7,095 nt of DNA, from contig JAIRXZ010000151.1 of NCBI GenBank assembly GCA_031267995.1, positions 1-7,095 on the forward strand, written 5' to 3'. This document shows, one piece after another, positions 1 to 6,350 of this stretch (within the stretch, counting starts at the first letter, position 1; each line of letters starts with the position of its first letter). The position numbers were made by a program, and so were the translations under genes. Under the pieces are notes generated by a model. The model ran no database searches. It had not been told where the DNA came from and saw only the letters and a program-made list of their open reading frames with translations. The stretch is from Odoribacteraceae bacterium. GTDB taxonomy: Bacteria > Bacteroidota > Bacteroidia > Bacteroidales > Marinifilaceae.

Positions 1-1094
1 TGCTGAAGGGCACGAGGTTCCGCGTCCTCTTTGCCAACGACATCCTGGAGGAGGCCTTCGTCGCCTGGTCGAACTACTTCAAGCGTCCCGGCATCTATCA
101 CCGCGAGAGCGTCGTAGACCTCGTCCGGGCGCACCGCCGGGGCGAGGCCGTATTCCCCGCCAACGTGGACGTGGTGACGGGCGGCTTCCCCTGCCAGGAC
201 TTTAGCCTCGCCGGCAAGCGTCGCGGTTTCGACTCCCACAAGGATCACCACGGCAATCTCATCCGCGGCCAGGCGCCCGGCGGCGAAACCCGCGGACAGT
301 TGTACACGTGGATGAAAGAGGTGATCGACATCACCACCCCCCGCCTCTTTATCGCCGAGAACGTGAAGGGTCTGGTCAACCTCCAGGACGCGAAGGAGGT
401 GATCCAGCGCGATTTCTCCTCGGCCGACGGCGGCGGCTACCTCGTGCTGCCCCCGCGCGTGTTGAACGCCGCGGACTTTGGCGTTCCCCAGGCGCGCGAG
501 CGGGTGATTTTCATAGGTATCCGTCGATCGGCCTTGACGCCCGCCGCCCTCGCCGCCCTTTCCCTCGACCCCGTGCCGGCGGCCTTCGATCCCTACCCGC
601 GTCCCACGCACGCGCACACCACGCGGGACGATGCCCTGGCGCCTCCCGTGACGCTGGGCGAGGTGTTTGCCTCGCTGCCGGAGCCGGACGAGGCCACCGA
701 TCCATCGCAACGTTTCTACTCGATGGCCAAGTACATGGGCGCGCATTGCCAGGGGCAGAAGGAGGTGTCGCTCGGCAGCGTGTGCCCGACCATCCGATCG
801 GAGCACCACGGGAATATCGAGTTCCGACGCCTCTCCGCGGAGCACGGCGGGCGGATGACCGACGAGCTGGCGCACGGCATGAAGGAGCGACGGTTGACGC
901 CCCGCGAGTGTGCTGTTGCCCAGACGTTCCCGATGGATTACCCCTTCGTCGCGCCGGACGATTCTCGCCGCGGCCGTTTCCTGCTCAGCGCCTCGTCCGC
1001 TTACCGGATTATTGGCAATGCCGTGCCTCCCCTGTTGGCTTATCATCTCGCCAAGCGACTTGAGCAGCTGTGGCCGCTCTATTTCGGTGATTAA
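1..1094 (+). CDS. dcm: DNA (cytosine-5-)-methyltransferase, 5'-truncated by window edge
   Basis: This enzyme transfers a methyl group from S-adenosylmethionine to carbon 5 of cytosine within a specific DNA site. The frame is open from the first full codon at position 3 to the TAA at 1092-1094, giving 364 visible codons; the start and motif I (FxGxG) lie off the left edge. Visible in order are the motif II/III region (FANDI near the edge), motif IV GGFPCQDFS with the catalytic Cys codon at 192-194, motif VI ENV at 357-365, motif VIII QARER at 489-503, a target-recognition stretch of about 120 residues with CPTIRSEHHGNIEFRR, then LTPRECAVAQTFP and motif X GNAVPP at 1014-1028. All catalytic motifs in view are intact, so it looks functional. 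A GTG at 165 could be mistaken for the start, but the homology clearly extends upstream. No endonuclease gene follows on the right. The target site cannot be assigned. Family certain; the symbol is generic. Confidence 0.95.
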   Translation, partial: LKGTRFRVLFANDILEEAFVAWSNYFKRPGIYHRESVVDLVRAHRRGEAVFPANVDVVTGGFPCQDFSLAGKRRGFDSHKDHHGNLIRGQAPGGETRGQLYTWMKEVIDITTPRLFIAENVKGLVNLQDAKEVIQRDFSSADGGGYLVLPPRVLNAADFGVPQARERVIFIGIRRSALTPAALAALSLDPVPAAFDPYPRPTHAHTTRDDALAPPVTLGEVFASLPEPDEATDPSQRFYSMAKYMGAHCQGQKEVSLGSVCPTIRSEHHGNIEFRRLSAEHGGRMTDELAHGMKERRLTPRECAVAQTFPMDYPFVAPDDSRRGRFLLSASSAYRIIGNAVPPLLAYHLAKRLEQLWPLYFGD

Positions 1095-1143
1095 CAGGGG
1101 TGATGGGGGTGTCTTCCTCGCCTTTTCCCGCTATCTTCACGGA

Positions 1144-1437
1144 TGATATCGCCCGGTATAAGCGCCTTTCACCGCCCGGTATAAACACCTTTCACCGCCC
1201 GGTATAAGCGCCTTTCACCGCCCGGTATAAGCGCCTTATATCGCCCGATATAATCACCTTATATCGCCCGATATAATCACCTTATATCGGTCGATAGAAT
1301 CACCTTCTATCGGTCGATAGAATCACCATCTATCGGTCGATAGAATCACCTTCTATCGGTCGATAGAAGCGCCTTCTATCGCTCGATAGAATCACCTTCC
1401 ACCGTTCGGTGGAAACATCTTCCACCGGGCGGTGGAA
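1144..1437. repeat. Tandem array of 13 palindromes, exact 23-bp period
   Basis: Thirteen units follow one another with no change in period. The right arms start at 1154, 1177, 1200, 1223, 1246, 1269, 1292, 1315, 1338, 1361, 1384, 1407 and 1430. Each unit is an 8-nt left arm, a 2-nt centre (CC, GT, CT, TT or GG), an 8-nt right arm and a 5-nt spacer (TCACC, GCGCC, ACACC, ACATC or GCATC). Units 5, 6, 8, 10, 11, 12 and 13 are perfect inverted repeats: TTATATCG/CGATATAA, then TTCTATCG/CGATAGAA, then TTCCACCG/CGGTGGAA. Units 2-4 (TTTCACCG/CGGTATAA) keep only the inner four and outer two pairs. Units 1, 7 and 9 have one mismatch each, with one G-T pair in unit 1. The period is not a multiple of three, and the array lies between convergent genes, so it is not coding. 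No T-tracts follow the hairpins. Function unknown. Confidence 0.97.
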
Positions 1438-1488
1438 GCATCCTTCACGGGTACGGGCAGGGTTTGTTTATCGTTAGAGAATAGCCCC

Positions 1489-1968
1489 CTACCGGCCGGC
1501 GGCGAGCCTCTCCCGCACGTCGACGAGGCGTTGGTTGCTGCTGCCGACGAACCGCGCCGACAGGTCGCGCAGCGCCTCCACGTAGGGGCCGTCCACCAGC
1601 ACGTCGATAAAGGGGAGGATGATGGAGAGGCGGGGTGAGGCCGCCACCTCCTCGTACAGGTAACCGGTGTAGCACCAGATGGTTTTGCTGGTTTCGCGGC
1701 GGAGGCGGCGAGCCAGGGCTGTAAACCCCTCAACCTGCGCGAGGGGGTCGCCACCGGTGAAGGTGACGTTGGAAAACTCGGCATCCATCACACGCTCCAT
1801 GATGGCGTCGAGGCTCCAGGGGGTGCCGTTGTTGATGTCCCAGGAGAGGGGGTTGTGGCATCCGGGGCATCGCCGGGGGCACCCCGCCGCGTAGATGGAG
1901 GTGCGGAAGCCGGGGCCGTCCACGGTGGTGTCCTCGACAATCCGCAGCAGGGAGAGGGTGTCAATCAT
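1489..1968 (-). CDS. nrdG: Anaerobic ribonucleoside-triphosphate reductase activating protein (radical SAM)
   Basis: NrdG is the cytoplasmic activase of class III ribonucleotide reductase. It uses a [4Fe-4S] cluster to cleave S-adenosylmethionine and places the glycyl radical on NrdD. The 159-residue protein has the family's usual size. It carries the radical-SAM cysteines as C30-X3-C34-X2-C37 (AGCPRRCPGCHNP), preceded by DGPGFR at 17-22, and TGGDP at 71-75, the SAM-contacting GGE/GGD-type motif. The ATG at 1966-1968 overlaps the end of nrdD: the nrdD TGA is at 1961-1963, so the ORFs share 8 bp and are probably translationally coupled. The stop is TAG at 1489-1491. No T-tract terminator is seen downstream; the 23-bp palindrome array begins about 50 bp beyond the stop. 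Nothing suggests damage. Confidence 0.97.
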   Translation of the reverse strand: MIDTLSLLRIVEDTTVDGPGFRTSIYAAGCPRRCPGCHNPLSWDINNGTPWSLDAIMERVMDAEFSNVTFTGGDPLAQVEGFTALARRLRRETSKTIWCYTGYLYEEVAASPRLSIILPFIDVLVDGPYVEALRDLSARFVGSSNQRLVDVRERLAAGR

Positions 1969-4168
1969 GAATCACGCGGTCGTTCAGCTCGGCGAGCTTG
2001 GCGCTGTTCCACCGGTCGGTGGTGCCGACGAGGTAGCCGGTGATGCGCTGCAGTCGGTCGACGCGCTCGCTGCCGCAACGGGGGCAGGCGAGGGGACGGG
2101 CGTCGGCGTTCTCGAAGCCGCAGTCGAGGCAGCGGTTGCGGTTGTGGTTGACGGAGGCGTAGCCCATGTCGTGGGCGTCCATGAGGTCGACGACGGTCAT
2201 GATGGATTCGGGGTTTCGCGTGGCGTCGCCGTCTATCTCGACGTAGAAGATGTGGCCGCCGCGGGTGAGGGCGTGGTAGGGTGCTTCCACGCGCGCCTTG
2301 TGGTGGGCGCTGCACTTGTAGTAGACGGGGACGTGGTTGGAGTTGGTGTAGTAGGGGCGATCGGTGACGCCGGGGATTTCGCCGAACTCCTGGCGGTCGC
2401 GGCGGGTGAACCGGCCGGCCAGTCCCTCGGCGGGTGTGGCGAGGACGCTGTAGTTGTGGGCGTATTGTTCGCAGAAGCCGTTGATCTTGTCGCGCATGCG
2501 GGTGACGATGTCGATGCCGAGCTGCCGCGCCTGTTCGTCCTCGCCGTGGTGCTTGCCGGTGAGGGCGACGAGCGCCTCGGCGAGGCCGATGAATCCGATG
2601 CCGAGGGTTCCCTGGTTGATGACTTGCTCGATGGTGTCGTCGGGTTGCAGCCCCTCGCATCCTTCCCAGAGGAGGGACATGAGCATGGGGAATTGCTTGG
2701 CCAGTGCGGTTTTCTGGAATTCGAGGCGCTGGTGCAGCTGGAGGGCGGCCAGGTCGAGGAGGGCGTCGAGGTCGCGGAAGAAGTTGTCCAGGCGTTGTTG
2801 GCGATCCTCGATAGCCCTGCTGTCAATGGCCACGCGGACGAGGTTGAGGGTGGTGAAGGAGAGGTTGCCGCGGCCGATGGAGGTCTTCCGCCCGAAGCGA
2901 TTTTCAAACACGCGGGTGCGGCATCCCATGGTGGCCACCTCGTGGAGGAATCGGTTGGGGTCGTCCTCTCGCCACAGTTCGTGCCGGTTGTAGGAGGCGT
3001 CCAGGTTCAGGAAGTTGGGGAAGAACCGGCGGGCGCTCACCTCGCAGGCGAGGCGGTAGAGGTCGTGGTTCCTGTCCGCGGGGAGGTAGCTGACGCCCCT
3101 TTTCTTTTTCCATATCTGTATGGGGAAGATGGCGGTGGCTCCGTCGCCGACACCCTCGTTGGTGCTGTTGAGGAGCTCGCGGATGATGCATCGTCCCTCG
3201 GCGGAGGTGTCCGTGCCGTAGTTGATGGAGCTGAAGACTACCTGGTTGCCGCCGCGGGAGTGGATGGTGTTCATGTTGTGAATGAAGGCTTCCATGGCCT
3301 GGTGCACGCGGCTGACGGTGCGGTTGATGGCGTGCTGGAGGGCGCGGTCGTCGCCCTGGAGGTTGTCGAGGGGTCGGGCGATATAGTCCTCTATCTTGGC
3401 GTCGCGGAGGTGGGCGAGGGGGCGGTTGGTGAATCGCTCGATCGTCTCCAGCTCCTCGACGAGGCTGCCGCGGACGAAGGGCGCCAGGTAGAAGTCGAAG
3501 GCGGGGATGGACTGGCCGCCGTGCATCTCGTTCTGCGCGGTTTCCAGGGAGATGCAGGCGAGGACGCTGGCCGTTTCGACGCGCCGCGGGGGACGCGACC
3601 CGCCGTGGCCGATGGAGAAGCCGGCGGTGAGCACCTTGTCCAGCGGGTGTTGCACGCAGGTGAGGCTTTTGGTGGGGTAATAGTCCTTGTCGTGGACGTG
3701 GAGGTAGTTGCGGCGAATGGCTTCCTTGACCTCCGGCGCCAGGAGGTAGTCATCGACAAAGGGTTTGGTGCTCTCGCTGGCGAACTTCATCATCATGCCG
3801 GCGGGGGTGTCGGTGTTCATGTTGGCGTTTTCGCGGGTGATGTCGTTGGACTTTGTTTCGATGATTTCGAGGAATATCTCGCGCGTTTTAGCCTTGCGGG
3901 CGATGCTGCGCTGGTCGCGGTAGGCGATGTAGCGCTTGGCCACCTCCTTGCGGGGGCTGTTCATCAACTCCATCTCGACCATGTCCTGGATCTCCTCCAC
4001 GGTCATCCGCTCCTTCCCGTGGACGCTGACGCGGTCGGCAATCCGCTGGATGAGGGAGGGATCCTCCCCCTTCTCCGTTTGCAACATGGCCTTGCGCACG
4101 GCCGTCTTGATTTTCTCCTCGTCGAAACCGACGATACGCTTGTCTCGCTTGATTACTGTCTGGATCAT
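1961..4168 (-). CDS. nrdD: Anaerobic ribonucleoside-triphosphate reductase, class III
   Basis: NrdD reduces ribonucleoside triphosphates to deoxyribonucleotides under anoxia with a glycyl/thiyl radical mechanism, supplying DNA precursors. The 735-residue protein has an N-terminal ATP-cone allosteric domain (about 1-95, starting MIQTVIKRDKRIVGFDEEKI). The catalytic barrel has candidate active-site cysteines C171 (SLTCVQHP) and C416 (MGCRT). A C-terminal zinc site follows: C680-X2-C683-X11-C695-X2-C698. The glycyl-radical loop RITGYLVGTTDRWN has G711 as the radical residue. Its length is normal and all these elements are present, so it should be active. The ATG at 4166-4168 is the only reasonable start, because an in-frame TGA lies at 4187-4189. 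The leader is A/T-rich (CTAAAAAATAAGACG) with no Shine-Dalgarno sequence, as is usual in Bacteroidetes. It is the first gene of an operon with nrdG. No convincing NrdR box was found upstream. Confidence 0.98.
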   Translation of the reverse strand: MIQTVIKRDKRIVGFDEEKIKTAVRKAMLQTEKGEDPSLIQRIADRVSVHGKERMTVEEIQDMVEMELMNSPRKEVAKRYIAYRDQRSIARKAKTREIFLEIIETKSNDITRENANMNTDTPAGMMMKFASESTKPFVDDYLLAPEVKEAIRRNYLHVHDKDYYPTKSLTCVQHPLDKVLTAGFSIGHGGSRPPRRVETASVLACISLETAQNEMHGGQSIPAFDFYLAPFVRGSLVEELETIERFTNRPLAHLRDAKIEDYIARPLDNLQGDDRALQHAINRTVSRVHQAMEAFIHNMNTIHSRGGNQVVFSSINYGTDTSAEGRCIIRELLNSTNEGVGDGATAIFPIQIWKKKRGVSYLPADRNHDLYRLACEVSARRFFPNFLNLDASYNRHELWREDDPNRFLHEVATMGCRTRVFENRFGRKTSIGRGNLSFTTLNLVRVAIDSRAIEDRQQRLDNFFRDLDALLDLAALQLHQRLEFQKTALAKQFPMLMSLLWEGCEGLQPDDTIEQVINQGTLGIGFIGLAEALVALTGKHHGEDEQARQLGIDIVTRMRDKINGFCEQYAHNYSVLATPAEGLAGRFTRRDRQEFGEIPGVTDRPYYTNSNHVPVYYKCSAHHKARVEAPYHALTRGGHIFYVEIDGDATRNPESIMTVVDLMDAHDMGYASVNHNRNRCLDCGFENADARPLACPRCGSERVDRLQRITGYLVGTTDRWNSAKLAELNDRVIHD

Positions 4169-4279
4169 CGTCTTATTTTTTAGGGGTCAGGTACGCGAAT
4201 GTAACATATTTTCGTCGCCGTCACGGGGGCGCGATGCCTTTTTTCATGCCCGAAAGGCCATTTTCACGTCGCTGTAACG

Positions 4280-4372
4280 CGCCTCCATTTAGCGGGTTAG
4301 TATTTTTAACTAAAAAAGTCGGGGAATCGACTAAATGAAACAGGCCACTAACTTGTAATACTAATGGAGGCG
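4280..4372. repeat. Inverted repeat bounding the AT-rich segment upstream of the fimbrillin
   Basis: CGCCTCCATTTAG at 4280-4292 pairs with CTAATGGAGGCG at 4361-4372. There are 12 base pairs with one bulged T, and a 68-bp AT-rich segment lies between. The right arm ends 36 bp before the fimbrillin ATG. The repeat could bound an invertible promoter, bind a regulator at both ends, or form the closing stem of a long leader RNA. The sequence alone does not decide between these. The repeat itself is directly visible. Confidence 0.85.
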
Positions 4373-4384
4373 GGAACGTTCTCG
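4371..4384. promoter_or_regulatory. Small palindrome near the fimbrillin start, possible operator
   Basis: CGGGAACGTTCTCG is a 14-bp palindrome with a perfect 8-bp core GAACGTTC (4374-4381) and one G-T pair in the flanks. It overlaps the last two bases of the upstream inverted repeat and lies 24 bp before the ATG at 4409. Its size suits a dimeric repressor site. No known operator consensus is recognised, and chance is possible. Confidence 0.35.
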
Positions 4385-4408
4385 CCGATGAAAGAATAAC
4401 GAATAATA

Positions 4409-5665
4409 ATGACGAAACTTATGCACGCTAAACTTAACATGGCGGTCGCCTGCGCCCTGCTCATCGCGGGGATCACCGGCTGCGACAAGAAGCGGGAAAA
4501 GGGCGCCGCCGCGGAGACAACTACCCTCACCCTCACCCTCGCGCACGGGCAAACGCGGGCGGCGGATCCCAACGCCGAAGCCGGCGAACTGGCCGTCCGG
4601 ACGATTGACGTTTACATCTTCGACGGGGAGAGCCTCGCCCTGATCAACAGGACGCGCCTGAACGCCGCGGATTTCGAGTCCGCCGGCGAGGTGAATACCT
4701 TTAAGAACAAGGTGAAGATCGAAACCACGACGGGAAAACGACGCGTCGCCGCGGGGGTGAACCTGCCCGACGGCTTCCCCGATCCCACCTCCATCGCCTC
4801 GCTGCGAGGCGCCTGGACGACGACCATCGACCAGCTGGCCGGCGCCGAAACCGGCTTCGTGATGTTCAGCGACGAGCTGGTGGACGCGACGCTCGTGGCC
4901 GAGTCTGACCCGGATCACGCGACGGCAAACGCCGTCTCCGTGAACGTCACCCGGGTGGTGGCGAAGGTTGCCGTGGTAGACGCCGGGGTGAACCTGAATC
5001 ACTCGATCGGCGCCTTCTCCAACCTCCAGTTCGCCATCCGCAACTCCAACACGAAGCTCTTTCCCCTCCGCCTGGTGGAGAACGGCGTGGTCAAGGATCC
5101 CAACTGGGACACCTATGACGCGGCCGATTTCGAGCATCCCGCGGATTACATCCCCGTCAACGCCAAGAATGCCGATCCCGCCGCCTGGGGGGTGAAGTAC
5201 GCGCCCGAAAACACGTCGAAGGTTCCCGTGGAGAAGAACAGCACCTACGCCGTCATCCGCGCGGTGTTCGTGCCCGCCGTCTTCCACGACAAGGACGGGA
5301 TGCCCACCCCCAACGAGGGCATGAGAAAGAGCTTCTGGACGGTGAAAACCGCTGACGGTGAACTCTACTACTTCGACATGGAGATGGCGGCAGACGGTTT
5401 CGTCACGAACCATCCCGAATCGGTAAAGAGCGCTCGATACGCCAACGGGGAGTGTTACTACAGCGCCTACCTCGGCCCGTCAAACGGCTACAGCACGCTG
5501 CGAAACACCTTCTACCGGGTGAACGTCAAGAGCCTCATCCCTCCCGGCAGGCCAACGCCGGAGCCGGCGGATCCCGACCAGCCCCTTTCCGGGGTCACGG
5601 ACATTGACATCGAAGTGGTCATCATCCCCTGGGACGTGGTTGATGACGGCTACGATTTGCACTGA
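4409..5665 (+). CDS. Mfa1-like major fimbrial subunit (fimbrillin) lipoprotein
   Basis: This is probably a structural subunit of a Bacteroidales type V pilus, exported as a lipoprotein and polymerised on the outer surface. The 418-residue protein begins with a charged tip, a hydrophobic stretch (about 10-21) and a lipobox ITGC with lipidated C25. QTRAADPN around R50-A51 sits where fimbrillins are cut by a trypsin-like protease during maturation. LAVRTIDVYIFD (61-72) is the typical first strands of the N-terminal domain. The C-terminus follows a proline-rich linker (PPGRPTPEPADP) and ends EVVIIPWDVVDDGYDLH, matching the Mfa1/FimA C-terminal strand used in strand exchange. It is shorter than P. 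gingivalis Mfa1, as many homologues are. An in-frame TAA at 4397-4399 limits the start to ATG 4409 or ATG 4421. The leader is A-rich. No anchor or tip genes follow in the window. Family fairly sure; exact subunit role uncertain. Confidence 0.85.
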   Translation: MTKLMHAKLNMAVACALLIAGITGCDKKREKGAAAETTTLTLTLAHGQTRAADPNAEAGELAVRTIDVYIFDGESLALINRTRLNAADFESAGEVNTFKNKVKIETTTGKRRVAAGVNLPDGFPDPTSIASLRGAWTTTIDQLAGAETGFVMFSDELVDATLVAESDPDHATANAVSVNVTRVVAKVAVVDAGVNLNHSIGAFSNLQFAIRNSNTKLFPLRLVENGVVKDPNWDTYDAADFEHPADYIPVNAKNADPAAWGVKYAPENTSKVPVEKNSTYAVIRAVFVPAVFHDKDGMPTPNEGMRKSFWTVKTADGELYYFDMEMAADGFVTNHPESVKSARYANGECYYSAYLGPSNGYSTLRNTFYRVNVKSLIPPGRPTPEPADPDQPLSGVTDIDIEVVIIPWDVVDDGYDLH

Positions 5666-5982
5666 TCCCCCGTTTGCCGCGCCGCGCGCTAGCTCCCCCG
5701 GTGCCGGCCACCCCCCGCCCACGCGTCGACCGTGACGCGTGGCGGTGGTGACCTGCCTGCCGGTGGTGCTGACCCGCCTGCCGGCAACCGGGAAATATGC
5801 TCGATTGCCGTGTGTGTGTCGTGAGAAATCTTCGCCGCGCACGTTACACGTGAAAGCCCTTGTCCCGCCTCGTTCCGAAAACGACGCCGTACCGGGAATC
5901 GACGCGACCGAGCGCGCGAAAAAGGAGAACTTTCAAAAATCGTAATTAGATACTATTTACGTTCATTTGTTTCATATCCGCT
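5666..5982. other. Gene-free stretch after the fimbrillin, likely 3' untranslated region
   Basis: No convincing gene is seen in these 317 bp. A 68-codon open frame at 5739-5945 has no recognisable domain and runs through a repeated GC-rich tract, so it was not called. The first half holds a strong hairpin (listed separately) and an imperfect repeat of about 20 bp, ending CTGCCTGCC (near 5761) and CGCCTGCC (near 5782). The last 60 bp turn AT-rich just before a terminator. The whole stretch could be the fimbrillin 3' untranslated region, or it could hide a short RNA. No promoter motif is clear enough to call. Confidence 0.5.
5715..5745. repeat. GC-rich hairpin downstream of the fimbrillin
   Basis: CCGCCCACGCGTC at 5715-5727 pairs with GACGCGTGGCGG at 5734-5745. 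This gives a 12-bp stem with one bulged C and a 6-nt loop (GACCGT). It starts 50 bp after the fimbrillin stop. There is no following T-tract, so it is not a standard intrinsic terminator. It may stabilise the 3' end of the mRNA or cause pausing. Confidence 0.75.
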
Positions 5983-6016
5983 GGAGGCTGTCGTGATGAT
6001 AGCCTCCTATTTTTTT
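5983..6016 (+). terminator. Rho-independent terminator
   Basis: GGAGGCT at 5983-5989 pairs perfectly with AGCCTCC at 6001-6007. Three further inner pairs (G-T, T-A, C-G) leave a 5-nt loop. A T-run at 6010-6016 follows directly. The structure is a textbook intrinsic terminator for + strand transcripts. The nearest + strand gene, the fimbrillin, ends 317 bp upstream, so this terminates either a long 3' untranslated region or an undetected short transcript. On the other strand there is no T-run, so it works in one direction only. Confidence 0.88.
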
Positions 6017-6068
6017 ACCGTCAGGCGGTTGTTGGCCTTTCCCACGTGCGCGTCGCCCGTACCCGTAC

Positions 6069-6146
6069 CTGTAGAGACGTAGCACGCTACGTCTCCCAAT
6101 AAGGGAAAACCCGTAACGTGAGACGTAGCACGCTACGTCTCTACAG
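6069..6146. repeat. Paired palindromic repeats with outward TGTAGAGAC leaders
   Basis: Two copies of a 22-bp palindrome, arms GAGACGTAGC and GCTACGTCTC around a central AC, lie at 6074-6095 and 6120-6141. The central AC shows that the cores are in direct orientation. The flanking CTGTA/TACAG leaders are inverted, however, each on the outer side (6069-6073 and 6142-6146). The 24-bp spacer contains a mini-hairpin GGGAAAACCC at 6103-6112. The element can fold as separate hairpins or as one large stem. No gene is associated with it. It resembles short interspersed palindromic repeats seen in many bacterial genomes. Confidence 0.93.
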
Positions 6147-6170
6147 AGGTCGTTCAATCCATATCCGCAC

Positions 6171-6315
6171 TGTGGGGGGTGCGCCTCGCGTGCGCCCTTT
6201 CCCGCGTGTGCACCCCGACGACAACACCGGTAAACATGTAGGGGCGCACCTGCGTGTGCGCCCTTCCTCGCATGCCCTTCCCCGCATGTGCATCCCAACG
6301 ACAATACCGGTAAAC
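6171..6315. repeat. Duplicated GC-rich repeat unit with an internal palindrome
   Basis: A 35-bp stretch at 6201-6235 recurs at 6281-6315 with four differences. Its core ACCGGTAAAC is identical in both copies. Each copy is preceded by a GGGGC/GCGCCC palindrome-like block. The second block is clear: leader TGTAGGGGC at 6237-6245, arms GGGCGCAC (6242-6249) and GTGCGCCC (6256-6263) with a 6-nt loop. The first block (6171-6199) is a degraded version. The second unit carries extra sequence (about 6264-6280) not present in the first. Non-coding. Confidence 0.85.
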
Positions 6316-6350
6316 CCGGGCGTGTGGCCCGGAGGGCCTGATTTGCATAA

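Larger units (their letters stand above)
4169..4408. promoter_or_regulatory. Divergent intergenic region between nrdD and the fimbrillin gene
   Basis: These 240 bp must contain the promoters for the leftward nrdD-nrdG operon and the rightward fimbrillin gene. The part near nrdD holds a small stem, GCCTTT at 4236-4241 with AAAGGC at 4253-4258. The part near the fimbrillin has an AT-rich core at 4293-4360, well below the GC content of its surroundings. Inside it a short hairpin pairs AGTCG (4317-4321) with CGACT (4328-4332). A strict Bacteroidetes promoter (TTTG, about 20 bp, TAnnTTTG) was not found on either strand. TATTTTTA at 4301-4308 matches five of the six fixed -7 bases but has no paired upstream TTTG. 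Promoter positions therefore remain undetermined. Confidence 0.6.

Noticed and set aside
308..1063. A 251-codon frame overlapping the methyltransferase in another phase
   Set aside because: It is Arg/Pro-rich with no motifs, while the other frame carries all the methyltransferase motifs.
1144..1437. Array considered as a CRISPR
   Set aside because: Only 5 bp lie between palindromes and these are nearly constant. There are no unique spacers, the period is too short and no cas genes are seen.
1144..1437. Array considered as a series of intrinsic terminators
   Set aside because: Stems are followed by TCACC or GCGCC, with no T-run on either strand. Another way of hindering read-through remains possible.
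1895..4183. A 762-codon open frame on the + strand opposite nrdD
   Set aside because: It lies exactly antisense to a clear nrdD, is rich in Val, Gly, Ala and Glu without any recognisable motif, and is what GC-rich coding DNA produces on the opposite strand.
4201..4260. NrdR box or consensus Bacteroidetes promoter for nrdD
   Set aside because: The AT-rich words near 4201-4212 do not match either consensus well enough, and no correctly spaced second element was found.
4361..5413. A 350-codon open frame on the - strand opposite the fimbrillin
   Set aside because: It is antisense to a well-supported gene, with biased composition (His, Gly, Val, Arg) and no domain. It is a shadow of the coding strand.
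5739..5945. A 68-codon open frame after the fimbrillin
   Set aside because: No domain, it crosses a repeated GC-rich tract and part of the 5715-5745 hairpin, and its composition looks like random GC-rich sequence.
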